Positions 1 to 7,196 of a stretch of DNA of 12,418 nucleotides are shown here, in pieces (position 1 is the stretch's first letter; each line of letters begins with the position of its first letter). Position numbers and translations under genes: made by a program. Source of the stretch: Candidatus Sumerlaeota bacterium (lineage in GTDB: Bacteria > Sumerlaeota > Sumerlaeia > JAFGJS01). Below the pieces are notes generated by a model, which was not told the origin of the DNA, made no database searches, and was given only the letters and a program-made list of their open reading frames with translations. The DNA is taken from assembly GCA_016928995.1 (NCBI GenBank), contig JAFGJS010000074.1:1-12418 (forward strand), in the 5' to 3' direction.

Positions 1-540
1 ATCGATGTCGGCAACGAACTGGACTGGGTTTGGGAAAAGCATAAAGTCCCGTCAAAAAACGTCATCGATCTGATCGTTCGTGTCGTTGAAGGAGTTAAAA
101 ACAATACCGAAGTTTTGGTGTGCCAGGGATGGGGCGCGGGAATAAAGTATAACACTTTCATTCCGAGAAGAACCAGCAACTACCTCGCTGATGTCGATGT
201 CGATTTCTATAATATCCATTATTATGACTGGCAAAATAAACCGTTCGGGAATCCATTTGACCGGTCCCCATCCGATTATAAGATGGACTCCAAGCCATGC
301 ATCATTGGAGAAGCATCCGCCAAAGGATCCGCTGGCTATACTGCTCAGCAATGCTATCAAAAAGCTTTTGAGCAAGGTTGGCAGGGGCTGATGGTTTGGA
401 CGTCGAATGGCATTGACGGCAATGGCAGTAAACTGGATTCAAAACCGGGAACGGATTGGATTTATGATCATTATCCCCACTTGGTTCAAGGTGTTGAGGA
501 AATCAAAGAAGATAACACATCGGAATCAATTGTGGAATAG
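1..540 (+). CDS. Glycoside hydrolase-like TIM-barrel protein, C-terminal part (5' truncated)
   Basis: The reading frame is open from base 1 to the TAG at 538-540, so 179 codons of a longer gene are present and the start lies outside the window. Near the left edge the frame reads DVGNE (residues 2-6). Asn-Glu at the end of a beta-strand is the usual general acid/base of clan GH-A glycoside hydrolases. At residues 69-76 FYNIHYYD resembles the strand before the nucleophile, and IIGEAS (101-106) places Glu104 as the likely nucleophile. LMVWTSNG follows, as a late barrel strand would. I infer a retaining beta-glycosidase of the GH5 type, but the family cannot be assigned from this fragment. Hand counts of sample lines give about 45% GC, lower than recJ at about 60%, and codon use is visibly more AT-rich. 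This could mean an accessory or transferred gene. No clear terminator of its own is visible; the tRNA terminator hairpin downstream might serve both strands. Confidence 0.6.
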   Translation: MDVGNELDWVWEKHKVPSKNVIDLIVRVVEGVKNNTEVLVCQGWGAGIKYNTFIPRRTSNYLADVDVDFYNIHYYDWQNKPFGNPFDRSPSDYKMDSKPCIIGEASAKGSAGYTAQQCYQKAFEQGWQGLMVWTSNGIDGNGSKLDSKPGTDWIYDHYPHLVQGVEEIKEDNTSESIVE

Positions 541-621
541 ATATTACACTGAACGCATCCAGTCACGCGCTAAGGAAGAGTGTAGAAACTAACGCCCGCA
601 TTATAACCGAAAGTTTCCACC

Positions 622-645
622 AAAAAGCCGCCCAACATGGCGGCT
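622..645 (-). terminator. Intrinsic terminator of the tRNA-Arg gene
   Basis: Read on the minus strand, AGCCGCC (639-645) and GGCGGCT (626-632) form a 7-bp GC-rich stem around a 6-nt loop. A run of five T follows (complement of 622-626). It lies 17 nt beyond the encoded CCA of the tRNA, exactly where a terminator for that gene is expected. On the plus strand the stem is followed only by a weaker pyrimidine stretch (ATCTCTTTT), so it may partly terminate the left-end gene too. Confidence 0.85.
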
Positions 646-662
646 ATCTCTTTTAAGTTCAA

Positions 663-739
663 TGGCGGGCCCGACAGGACTCGAACCTGTAACCGACGGC
701 TTCGAAGGCCGCTACTCTATCCAATTGAGCTACGAGCCC
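663..739 (-). tRNA. tRNA-Arg (anticodon UCG), CCA encoded
   Basis: The minus strand folds into a complete cloverleaf. The acceptor stem is GGGCTCG (733-739) with CGGGCCC (667-673), one G-U pair allowed. The D arm is GCTC...GAGT. The anticodon stem is GCGGC/GCCGT around the loop CTTCGAA, giving anticodon TCG, which reads CGA (Arg). The variable loop is short, and the T arm is ACAGG-TTCGAGT-CCTGT. The discriminator base is G (666) and CCA is encoded at 663-665. All stems pair and the T loop carries the conserved TTCGA core, so it looks functional. The gene stands alone, 127 nt downstream of recJ on the same strand, with its own terminator at 622-645. Confidence 0.95.
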
Positions 740-782
740 GCTGGCCTGCGACGGCGAGAGCGGTTCACGCGAAGTGATCCGG

Positions 783-811
783 ATTGTGTGATCCAAGACG
801 GCGTTTGTCCA
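783..811 (-). promoter_or_regulatory. Candidate sigma-70 promoter for tRNA-Arg
   Basis: On the minus strand TGGACA (806-811; 5 of 6 matches to TTGACA) is followed after exactly 17 nt by CACAAT (783-788; 4 of 6 matches to TATAAT). Transcription would begin near 776, leaving a leader of about 37 nt to be removed by RNase P before the mature 5' end at 739. Transcription by readthrough from recJ is the alternative. A perfect small palindrome GTGAT-TTT-ATCAC (812-824) lies just upstream of the -35 box and could be a protein-binding site, but it may be chance. Confidence 0.4.
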
Positions 812-866
812 GTGATTTTATCACAAGGTGAAAAAGGATACTGATAACGCGGAAATGGGCCTTGGA

Positions 867-2642
867 TCAACGAGATCCGCGAATGGCCTTGATCTCGAGT
901 TCGACTTTGGGCGAGCCGCCCCAGGTGGAGATGCTGGGGCTGAAGACGATCTCGACGTTGCGGCAGCCTTGCTCGAATTCCTCCATCCAGTCGCCGAGTG
1001 AGAATCCGATGGCGTCGAACAGCATATCCAGACCGCCGAGACGGAGTTTGAGATGATTATTGCCCACAACGATTGGATCGCGCTGGAGTTCCATGCCTGC
1101 CATCATCAGCAATGGCTCGGGATTGGAGCAGCCGAACGGGGCGAGCATCCGGATGGCCTGCACATCTTCCACGGTTAATTCCTCGGGCGTCACTTCAGCG
1201 TCGATGAGCAGTTTCGGCAGCGTCTCTTCCAGCAAGGGCATGTTTTCAACGACTTTGTTGATGTCGCGCCGCAAGTCGTTGATGTGCGCGGTTTCGATTT
1301 TCAATCCCGCGGCCATACGGTGTCCGCCGAAGCTTAACAGCAGATTTTGCGTCTTGGATAGCGCGTCGTGGATATCGAAGCCGGCCAGACTGCGCGCCGA
1401 GCCTTTGGCCACCGTGTCTTCGATGGAGAGGATCACCACCGGGCAGTGGTACTGCTCGAGGATGCGCGAAGCCACGATGCCGATCACGCCCAGGTGCCAG
1501 TTTTTACCGGCGATGACGATGATCTTCTGCTCATCAAGGTTGCATTGCTTGTGGATCGCCTCCTGCGCTTCGAGGAGGATTTCCTGCTCCAGTTCGCGGC
1601 GCTGGGCGTTGAGTTCGTCGAGACGCAGCGCCAGCCGCTCGGCCTCGGCCGGATCGTCGGTCGTCATGAGATCCACGGCCAGCGAGGCGTGATCCATGCG
1701 GCCGGCGGCGTTGAGCCGGGGCGTGAGGAAAAAACTAATGATGCCTGCGGTCATCGGCCGGTTTTCACAGCCGGCGACGCGCAGCAGGGCTTGCACGCCG
1801 GGTTTGGTGGACTTGGACAGGCGCTCCAGGCCATGCTTGACGATGCTGCGGTTCTCACCCTGGATCGGCACGATGTCCGCCACGGTGCCCAGCGCGACAA
1901 GATCCAGCAGGGAAAAGAGAAAGCCGCGCGCCTTTTTTTCATCAATGTTCAGTTCGCGCAACATGGCGTGAACCAGTTTGTACGCCACGCCGCAGCCGGC
2001 AAGGGTCTTGAAGGGATAGTTGCAGTCGGGTCGCGCGGGATCGACGACCGCGATGGCGTTGGGCAATTCGCTTGCAGGCTGATGGTGGTCGGTGATCACC
2101 ATCTGCACCCCGCGCGCATTGGCCAAATCCACGGCGTCGTTGGCCGAGATGCCGTTGTCCACCGTGACGATCAGGCCGATGTCGCGCCCCAGCAGGCGTT
2201 GCAGCGTATCGCGGTTCAGACCGTAGCCCTCAAGCAGGCGATGCGGGACGTAATACTCCGCCCGGTCGTATTCCAAAAAGCGGAACATGCGCATCAGGAT
2301 CGCGGTGGAGGTCGTGCCGTCCGCATCATAATCGCCATAGATCAGAATTTTTTGTTTCTGCTCCATCGCCTGACGGATGCGCTTGACGGCCTTGTCCATG
2401 TCCTTGAGCAGAAAGGGATTATTCAATTTCGCCAGACTGCAATCGAGGAACTCCTCGACCTTGTCGATGGTGTCGTATCCACGGTTGGAGAGGATCTTGG
2501 CGACAACAGAGGGCAGGCCCATCTGCATCTGCAGACGGTCGATCCAGTCGTAGCGGGCAGGTTGAATCTCCCACTGCTTCCGCAGCATGCGCTGGTATTT
2601 CGTTTCAGAACTGGATGGCATGGAGCCGTTCTTGCCTGACAT
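867..2642 (-). CDS. recJ: Single-stranded-DNA-specific 5'-3' exonuclease RecJ
   Basis: RecJ degrades single-stranded DNA 5' to 3' in the cytoplasm, in RecF-pathway recombination, mismatch repair and replication-fork processing. At 591 aa this is the normal length for the family. DHH-phosphoesterase motifs appear in order: YGDYDADG (102-109), VDNG (161-164), TDHH (184-187), DLVALGTVAD (247-256) and LTPRLNAAGRMD (306-317). The helical connector LDELNAQRRELEQEI (341-355) follows, and then the DHHA1 domain with GVIGIVASR and the GGH motif (439-441). These supply the Asp/His ligands for the two Mn ions, and none is missing. The chosen ATG has a GAGG about 13 nt upstream. Met8 is a possible alternative start, but its ribosome site is poorer. 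The gene reads away from sufE, and the next feature downstream is tRNA-Arg. No obvious intrinsic terminator is seen between them. Confidence 0.97.
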   Translation of the reverse strand: MSGKNGSMPSSSETKYQRMLRKQWEIQPARYDWIDRLQMQMGLPSVVAKILSNRGYDTIDKVEEFLDCSLAKLNNPFLLKDMDKAVKRIRQAMEQKQKILIYGDYDADGTTSTAILMRMFRFLEYDRAEYYVPHRLLEGYGLNRDTLQRLLGRDIGLIVTVDNGISANDAVDLANARGVQMVITDHHQPASELPNAIAVVDPARPDCNYPFKTLAGCGVAYKLVHAMLRELNIDEKKARGFLFSLLDLVALGTVADIVPIQGENRSIVKHGLERLSKSTKPGVQALLRVAGCENRPMTAGIISFFLTPRLNAAGRMDHASLAVDLMTTDDPAEAERLALRLDELNAQRRELEQEILLEAQEAIHKQCNLDEQKIIVIAGKNWHLGVIGIVASRILEQYHCPVVILSIEDTVAKGSARSLAGFDIHDALSKTQNLLLSFGGHRMAAGLKIETAHINDLRRDINKVVENMPLLEETLPKLLIDAEVTPEELTVEDVQAIRMLAPFGCSNPEPLLMMAGMELQRDPIVVGNNHLKLRLGGLDMLFDAIGFSLGDWMEEFEQGCRNVEIVFSPSISTWGGSPKVELEIKAIRGSR

Positions 2643-2828
2643 GGCGTCGTTTTCGCCTCAAATAAAGTCAAAAAAATACAATTCGAACCCATTTTCGGTT
2701 GGAACGGAGAGGGCATCCTAACCAAGCGCAAATGGAAGGGACAAGTGTTAAATTTTTATTTCTGACACGAGCGATGATTCCGTGAAATCGCAAAAATATT
2801 CGTTCCGCACGGATACTCGGCTTTTTGC

Positions 2829-2857
2829 TTGAGAGTCGCCGTTCGATGCGCCACAAT
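2829..2857 (+). promoter_or_regulatory. Candidate sigma-70 promoter for sufE-sufT
   Basis: TTGAGA (2829-2834; 5 of 6 to consensus) is followed after 17 nt by CACAAT (2852-2857; 4 of 6). A start near 2864 gives a leader of about 42 nt before the sufE ATG at 2906. The same unusual -10 box, CACAAT, is seen in the tRNA-Arg candidate promoter. The rest of the recJ-sufE gap (2643-2905) is AT-rich and must also hold the recJ promoter, which I could not place. Confidence 0.4.
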
Positions 2858-2905
2858 CTGTGTTGAATTTGCGCAGCGTAATTTCAAGGAAATGGTCGTG
2901 ATGCA

Positions 2906-3355
2906 ATGGCGGCGTTGACGGATTTGACACCGGAAAAATTAACGGAAACCTTCGAGTTCCTCGGCGAATGGGAGGAACGTTATGGCTATATCATCGATCT
3001 GGGCCGCATGCTGCCTCCCATGGATGAGGCGCTGAAAACGGAAGCCAACCGGGTATATGGCTGCCAGAGCATGGTTTGGATGGCTGCGAATCAGGAGCCG
3101 GGCGATCCGCCGCGGCTGCTCTTCACGGCAGACAGCGACGCGCTGATCGTCAAGGGGCTGATCGCGATTTTGATGGTCTGTTACAATGCCCGAACCCCGC
3201 AGGAGATCATCGGCTTTGAGTTTGATAAGTTCATCGAGCGACTGGCCCTGAGCCAGCACCTCAGTCCGACGCGCAGCAACGGCCTGTATGAAATGGTGAA
3301 GCGCATCCGGCAACTCGCGGTGGAAGCCGCGTCCAAAGGAGGCGAAGCGCAATGA
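2906..3355 (+). CDS. sufE: SufE-type cysteine desulfuration protein
   Basis: SufE takes persulfide sulfur from the SufS cysteine desulfurase onto its own cysteine and passes it to the SufBCD scaffold during Fe-S cluster assembly in the cytoplasm. This 149-aa protein begins with the typical EKLTETFEFLGEWEERYGYIID-type region. It carries VYGCQSMVWM at about residues 50-59, matching the GCQS(x)VW motif that holds the sulfur-accepting cysteine. GLIAILMVCYNARTPQEI and LSPTRSNGL further on also fit the family. The ATG at 2906 is the only in-frame ATG after the upstream stop at 2879. The nearest ribosome site, AAGGA (2886-2890), is 15 nt away, a long spacing. The stop overlaps the next gene's start as ATGA, indicating translational coupling. 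The window has no sufS or sufBCD, so its partners must be encoded elsewhere. Confidence 0.92.
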   Translation: MAALTDLTPEKLTETFEFLGEWEERYGYIIDLGRMLPPMDEALKTEANRVYGCQSMVWMAANQEPGDPPRLLFTADSDALIVKGLIAILMVCYNARTPQEIIGFEFDKFIERLALSQHLSPTRSNGLYEMVKRIRQLAVEAASKGGEAQ

Positions 3356-3684
3356 GCGGCGCGAAAAAGACCAGCGGCGATGAGCGCCTGACGCGAGAGA
3401 TCATCAAAGCCTTGCGCAAGGTGTTCGACCCGGAGATTCCGGCGAATGTCTTTGATCTGGGACTGATTTACGACATCGACCGGGCGGACGATGGAACGAT
3501 CCATGTGCGGATGACGCTGACCGCGCCGAACTGCCCGGTGGCCGGTCAGATCATGAAAAACGTAGAGGATGCTGTTAAAGGTGTGGATGGCGTGCCCGAC
3601 TGTAAAGCCGAACTCGTTTTCGACCCGCCCTGGACCAAGGACATGATGAGCGAAGCGGTGAAATTGGAATTAGGGTTGCTGTAA
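3352..3684 (+). CDS. sufT: SufT-like DUF59 / MIP18-family iron-sulfur assembly protein
   Basis: This 110-aa protein is a single MIP18 (DUF59) domain. The sequence shows the family's DPEIPANVFDLGLIYDID region near residues 22-39, MTLTAPNCPVAGQIM near 54-68 with the characteristic cysteine, and a closing VFDPPWTKDMMSEAVKLELG segment. The first and last resemble PaaD/SufT proteins closely. Family members help with Fe-S cluster maturation or carriage; SufT is usually found at the end of suf operons. Here it overlaps sufE by 4 nt, and the operon ends at a strong terminator 26 nt later, so this is a two-gene unit. The symbol sufT rests on the family and the sufE neighbour; PaaD-like or generic MIP18 naming is equally defensible. 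Confidence 0.85.
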   Translation: MSGAKKTSGDERLTREIIKALRKVFDPEIPANVFDLGLIYDIDRADDGTIHVRMTLTAPNCPVAGQIMKNVEDAVKGVDGVPDCKAELVFDPPWTKDMMSEAVKLELGLL

Positions 3685-3700
3685 AAAAGGATTACTTGCC

Positions 3701-3755
3701 AAAATCAAAAACCACCCATCTGTCGGAAACGACAGATGGGCGGTTCTTATATTTT
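3701..3755. terminator. Strong bidirectional intrinsic terminator between sufT and the AIM24-family gene
   Basis: The arms 3711-3725 and 3730-3744 pair over 15 positions with one A-C mismatch around a GAAA tetraloop. On the plus strand a T-rich stretch (TCTTATATTTT, 3745-3755) follows. On the minus strand the complement of AAAATCAAAA (3701-3710) gives TTTTGATTTT. It sits exactly between convergent stop codons (sufT ending 3684, AIM24-family gene ending 3767), so it most likely ends transcription from both sides. Confidence 0.9.
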
Positions 3756-3766
3756 CCATGCCTGAC

Positions 3767-4438
3767 TCAGCTGCTGGACGTGGGAAAGGCGGAGCGGACG
3801 CTGTTGACCAAGTTGTTGTAGATGTTCGGCACGGGCGCGATATACACGCGGCCAGTACCTTCGATGACGTTGACCAGACCTTCACCGCTGGCCGCGCTGC
3901 CGAGCAGCCCCTTGGTGGCTCGCTTGACGGAGAAATTCAGCGACGCCTGCCGCGCCACCGCGAATGAGCCGTCCACGGTCAGCCTTTGATTCTGCAGGTC
4001 GATGGTCTGGATCGGACCCCAGGCCTGAATCACGCAGGTTCCCGTTCCTTCGGCCTTGGTCTGGAAGAAGCCCTCGCCGCCCAGCAGACCGGCGATGGCT
4101 TTATTGCGATGCGCCCCGATTTCCACTGTGCCGTCAGAGCAGACATAGGCGCCCTTGTCCAGAATCCATGCGTCGCCGTTCAACTGCAGCATGTGGTACT
4201 CGCCGAAGATCGGCGGACCGAAGAAAATCTCGCCAGTGCCCTTATAAGTCGGCTTGAACACGTTTTCCTGCGTGACCATGGACTTAAGAAAGCCCTTGGC
4301 CGAGGGCATCTGCACTTCCAGTTCGATGTTGCCAAGCATGTAATGCAACGCGCCGGACTCCGCGCGGATGGTCTCGTTCATGATGCTGGCCTTGATCATC
4401 TTCAGGCCTTGCTGTTCCACGACTTCAAACTTTGCCAT
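3767..4438 (-). CDS. AIM24-family (DUF124/TIGR00266-like) protein
   Basis: This 223-aa protein has the repeated glycine-rich beta pattern of the AIM24 family, named after a yeast mitochondrial protein. Bacterial members are predicted beta-helical or trimeric-barrel proteins of unknown biochemical role. Supporting segments are RAESGALHYM near residues 25-34, GTGEIFFGPPIFGEYHMLQL, GGEGFFQTKAEGTG in the middle, LTVDGSFAVAR, and GEGLVNVIEGTGRVYIAP near the end. These match the family's recurrent ESGAM, G-x-G-x-V-x-F-x-P and GEGLF signatures. There is no signal peptide. The start is well supported: AAGGAG lies about 8 nt upstream of the ATG. The serine-rich C-terminus (TSSS) looks disordered. The gene lies 70 nt downstream of the large secreted-protein gene on the same strand, so they may be co-transcribed, though no functional link is evident. 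It ends at the shared bidirectional terminator. Confidence 0.85.
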   Translation of the reverse strand: MAKFEVVEQQGLKMIKASIMNETIRAESGALHYMLGNIELEVQMPSAKGFLKSMVTQENVFKPTYKGTGEIFFGPPIFGEYHMLQLNGDAWILDKGAYVCSDGTVEIGAHRNKAIAGLLGGEGFFQTKAEGTGTCVIQAWGPIQTIDLQNQRLTVDGSFAVARQASLNFSVKRATKGLLGSAASGEGLVNVIEGTGRVYIAPVPNIYNNLVNSVRSAFPTSSS

Positions 4439-4508
4439 GAGTCAAAGCTCCTTTCGGTTCTGAATCCTAAGTGTGATGGACCACCATACGAGATGCCGCA
4501 AGCGATTG

Positions 4509-6623
4509 CTACTCTAAAATGCTCCAAGGCGACCGGACGTCGCTGGTAAGGCTGCTGGTGGAACCGGATTCAACGACGCTGCCCATCAACGAAACATGGA
4601 TGACCGGATCATACATGCTGTCCGTGGAGATATCCAAGGTTTCGTTGAAGTTGCCGATGACAGTGGGATCGAACGTGACATCGACGACGCGCGACGCTCC
4701 CGGCGGAAAAGCGAGCGGCGTGGACAATCCGCCCACGATGCTGAAGGGAGGCGTGGCGCCGGGTGAAAGCTCGATGCTGTTCAGGATGCGGCTCACGGCG
4801 CCGGTGTTCGTGATGGAGACCTGCAGCGTGATGGAAGTTCCGCCGATTTCACGTTCGCCGAAAGTTAACGACAACGGCGAGACGCGCAATCCGCCCATGC
4901 TGATGCCGATGCCGTATTTATCGCCAAGATATTCCTCGATCGGACGGCGGTAAGTTTCGTCCATTTCGAACGAATACGCCAAGATCTCGGCGATGTTGCA
5001 ATTCGCGTCGTTGCTCCCGTATAGATCGCTGCTGAGGATCAGTCCCCCAAAGCTGTATGTTTCGGCGAATGTGCCGCTGGTGGCCAGCGAACCGTTAATG
5101 TAATGCTGCACACCTAATGTGCCCGTAGTGGGCGTCAACAAAATCGAATGGACCTGAAATTCGCCCAGCGTTAAATTCGCGCTCGGGATGGTTTCCAGAT
5201 AAGCCGGAGAAATGCCTTTTCTGCCGACGATCTCCCATTGTCCGAGCGTCGCGTTGGCGCGAAGTCCGATGCAACCGTCATCCTGCACGATCGTTCCGTC
5301 AAAGATGTACGGCGTGCCGCTGCCGTAAGCGTTCAAACGCGTCACGATAAACAATCCGCAGGGATTCTCCAGCCGCCGGAAATGGCCGTCCACTGTGGCG
5401 CTGGCCCAATTATCGTCGTTGCCGCCGATAAAAAGCACGGAAGGATGACCGTTGACCGAGTTCGTGACAATCGTCCCGCCGCCTCCGGTGGTGAACTTGA
5501 TGTTGTGATCTCCATCCTCGCTCACATCGTCCCATTGATTCAGCAATTGCCCGTTGGAGTCGGCGCCCGGTCCGTTCAGGCTGTCGGAATTGGCCCCGTC
5601 AAACCAGGCCCAGAAACTGATGAATAGCGGATTCGGCTCGTCTCCATCGAGAAGCGGCTCGCCGAGCAGCACATTGATCAGCATCGTCGCATCTACATAG
5701 GCGCCGGAGGTATCTTCCACACGCACGCCGAACGTGGCGACCCCCAGGTCATCGATGCCGGGAACACCGCTCAGCACGCCGGTGGTTGAGATGGACAGCC
5801 ATGCCGGTCCGCTGAGTTTTGAAAAAGTCAAGGTATCGCTGGTATCGATATCGTATGCGAAGAGAAAGATGCTGTCCAAATATTCGATATGATAATATGC
5901 GTCGGATGCATAGAACGGATCGGCATACCAGGCTGGCGGATCGTTGACATTGAGCACGGTGATCCGCAACTCGGCGGTGGCCGTGGCGCCTGCGTCATCC
6001 GTGACCAAAACCGTGAAGACGTTCAGCCCCACGTCGTCATTCTCGGGCGTGCCTGTGGTATCGCCGTCGGATACAACACCGAGCCAGGTTGGTCCGGAGA
6101 TAACGCTGAACGTGAGCGTGCTGGCCGCGTCCGGATCGAACACATAGCCGGCCAGCGAGTCGGCGTAAAGCAGGTCTTGCGTTGCGTCAGAAAGGACCAC
6201 TGGATCAGCAGTCCAGATGGGCGGATCGTTCGTGTTGATTACGGTGATTCGCAACTCAGCGGTGTCCGAGGCGCCCTCGTCATCCGTGACCGAAACCGTG
6301 AAGACGTTCAGCCCCACGTCGCTATTATCGGGCGTGCCAGTGGTCGTGCCATCGGCCTCTACAGTGAGCCATACCGGACCGGAAAGCATGCCGAACGTGA
6401 GCGTGTTGGTCGTGTCCGGATCGAACACGGAGCTCGTCAGCGAATCGACGTAGGCCAGGTCTTCCGTGGCGTCCGATAGAATCACCGGATCGGAAGTGAA
6501 AGTGGGCGTTGTATTCTGCGCTGCGGCTGGAATCGCCGCCAACGTCAGCAGCGACAACGCCGCGATGATCATACGATGCAACGCGAAAGCGCGTTTGCGA
6601 GATGCTTCATTTTTACCGGACAT
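4509..6623 (-). CDS. Secreted multidomain protein: three cadherin/Ig-like repeats, LamG-like domain, ASH-like domain
   Basis: The protein has 704 aa. Residues 11-35 form a signal peptide (basic RKR, hydrophobic IIAALSLLTLAAI, then AAAQ). Three repeats of about 95 aa follow at 40-134, 135-229 and 230-320. Each has the LTF...SGP.WL...G...G.P...DVG...F.V.V.D..G motif of He_PIG/dystroglycan-type cadherin-like domains, and DPD and NDPP motifs suggest calcium at the junctions. Residues 331-575 look like a concanavalin/LamG-type beta-sandwich (WAWFDG, QWDDVSEDGD, NGHPSVLF) and end in the common EEYLGDKYGI tail. Residues 580-682 match an ASH / choice-of-anchor D domain (LSLTFGEREIGG, NTGAV, VDVTFDP). 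I see no transmembrane anchor, LPXTG or PEP-CTERM tail, so release or attachment by an unknown route is inferred. A GAGGAG ribosome site sits just upstream of the start. The likely role is adhesion or carbohydrate binding at the surface. The substrate is unknown. Confidence 0.85.
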   Translation of the reverse strand: MSGKNEASRKRAFALHRMIIAALSLLTLAAIPAAAQNTTPTFTSDPVILSDATEDLAYVDSLTSSVFDPDTTNTLTFGMLSGPVWLTVEADGTTTGTPDNSDVGLNVFTVSVTDDEGASDTAELRITVINTNDPPIWTADPVVLSDATQDLLYADSLAGYVFDPDAASTLTFSVISGPTWLGVVSDGDTTGTPENDDVGLNVFTVLVTDDAGATATAELRITVLNVNDPPAWYADPFYASDAYYHIEYLDSIFLFAYDIDTSDTLTFSKLSGPAWLSISTTGVLSGVPGIDDLGVATFGVRVEDTSGAYVDATMLINVLLGEPLLDGDEPNPLFISFWAWFDGANSDSLNGPGADSNGQLLNQWDDVSEDGDHNIKFTTGGGGTIVTNSVNGHPSVLFIGGNDDNWASATVDGHFRRLENPCGLFIVTRLNAYGSGTPYIFDGTIVQDDGCIGLRANATLGQWEIVGRKGISPAYLETIPSANLTLGEFQVHSILLTPTTGTLGVQHYINGSLATSGTFAETYSFGGLILSSDLYGSNDANCNIAEILAYSFEMDETYRRPIEEYLGDKYGIGISMGGLRVSPLSLTFGEREIGGTSITLQVSITNTGAVSRILNSIELSPGATPPFSIVGGLSTPLAFPPGASRVVDVTFDPTVIGNFNETLDISTDSMYDPVIHVSLMGSVVESGSTSSLTSDVRSPWSILE
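5941..6510 (-). repeat. Tandem 285-bp coding repeats (cadherin/Ig-like units 1 and 2)
   Basis: Two copies of a 285-bp (95-codon) unit lie head to tail. A 29-nt stretch at 6008-6036 recurs identically at 6293-6321. The encoded units share about 66 of 95 residues by my hand count. A third, much more diverged unit follows in the protein (residues 230-320). The pattern fits one older and one more recent duplication within the gene. Confidence 0.85.
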
Positions 6624-6669
6624 GACCCCTCCTCACGGACAGCTTCAATTGAACCAACCACATTCGTTC

Positions 6670-6675
6670 ATTATA
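6670..6675 (-). promoter_or_regulatory. Candidate -10 box (TATAAT) for the 704-aa secreted-protein gene
   Basis: The minus strand has a perfect TATAAT here, which would start transcription near 6663 and give a leader of about 40 nt to the ATG at 6623. No good -35 hexamer is present 16-18 nt upstream, so an activator or another sigma factor may be needed. This promoter is tentative. Confidence 0.35.
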
Positions 6676-6836
6676 TAACGCCCTCGCCGATCTCCTGCGG
6701 CTAAATCGAAGGCAAATGATTTTCGCCGTAAAGCCTGTGTGCGTCAAACATTAATCGAGCGCGCTTGGCACCGCTGTCGCCAGAATGATTAACTCGTCGC
6801 GTTGTTTCCATCTAATAAATCCAACAGGAGCATGAA

Positions 6837-7196
6837 ATGGAAAGATTATTTGTTCCGCTCGCATGTCTGATTCTGCTGACGGCCGGTTGTGTGACTCAGC
6901 CCAGTTCGCAAAAAAAGTCCACACCGAAAGGCACAGCCGTGGCTTTTTACCAAGCGGCAATGAACGGCGACGCTGCGGCGATTCAATCGTTGTGCTCAAG
7001 CGACGCAGCGCAGCAGGCCGTCTCTATCGGCGCCAAGATCAAGGCCGCCAACCTGCCCAATCCCAGCTGGCGCAAAACTAACGTCGATGGGGGCGAAGGT
7101 CTGCAGGTCAACTGGGGCATGAAAATTCTCTCGTTGGAGCTGAGAAACATCAACGGCGACTGGAAGATCACCGCCATCGTCTTTTCCGAAGGCTGA
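6837..7196 (+). CDS. Small putative lipoprotein
   Basis: The 119-aa product starts with a short lipoprotein signal: hydrophobic LFVPLACLILLTAG and Cys18 in the lipobox TAGC. This predicts lipid attachment and export to the cell envelope. The next dozen residues are a polar linker rich in Ser, Gln and Lys. The rest (about 30-119) begins KGTAVAFYQAAMNGDAAAIQ and ends with strands such as MKILSLELRNINGDWKITAI. That helix-then-sheet layout resembles the small NTF2-like/DUF4878 fold, but this is inferred from the pattern only. The ATG has AGGAG about 8 nt upstream. The gene is monocistronic and runs convergently into the membrane-protein gene with only 15 nt between stops. No specific function can be given. 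Confidence 0.8.
   Translation: MERLFVPLACLILLTAGCVTQPSSQKKSTPKGTAVAFYQAAMNGDAAAIQSLCSSDAAQQAVSIGAKIKAANLPNPSWRKTNVDGGEGLQVNWGMKILSLELRNINGDWKITAIVFSEG

Noticed and set aside
407-592. Possible frameshifted continuation of the left-end gene
   Set aside because: The frame-1 product ends naturally in a polar tail at 540. The alternative frame has no family-like content and no slippery sequence.
662-844. Plus-strand frame of 60 codons across the tRNA
   Set aside because: It overlaps the tRNA-Arg gene entirely at its 5' end; such GPTGLEP...-type peptides are a well-known artefact of translating tRNA genes.
848-881. Possible recJ terminator: nested CGCGGA/TCCGCG and GGATC/GATCC stems
   Set aside because: The stems compete, overlap the recJ stop, and no T-run follows on the minus strand.
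1368-2639. Long plus-strand open frame (423 codons) opposite recJ
   Set aside because: recJ on the minus strand has every family motif. This frame is an antisense shadow caused by GC-rich codon use and has no recognisable domain.
2643-2905. Riboswitch or small RNA in the recJ-sufE gap
   Set aside because: It is AT-rich, and I found no convincing long stem or known riboswitch core, only a promoter-like pair for sufE.
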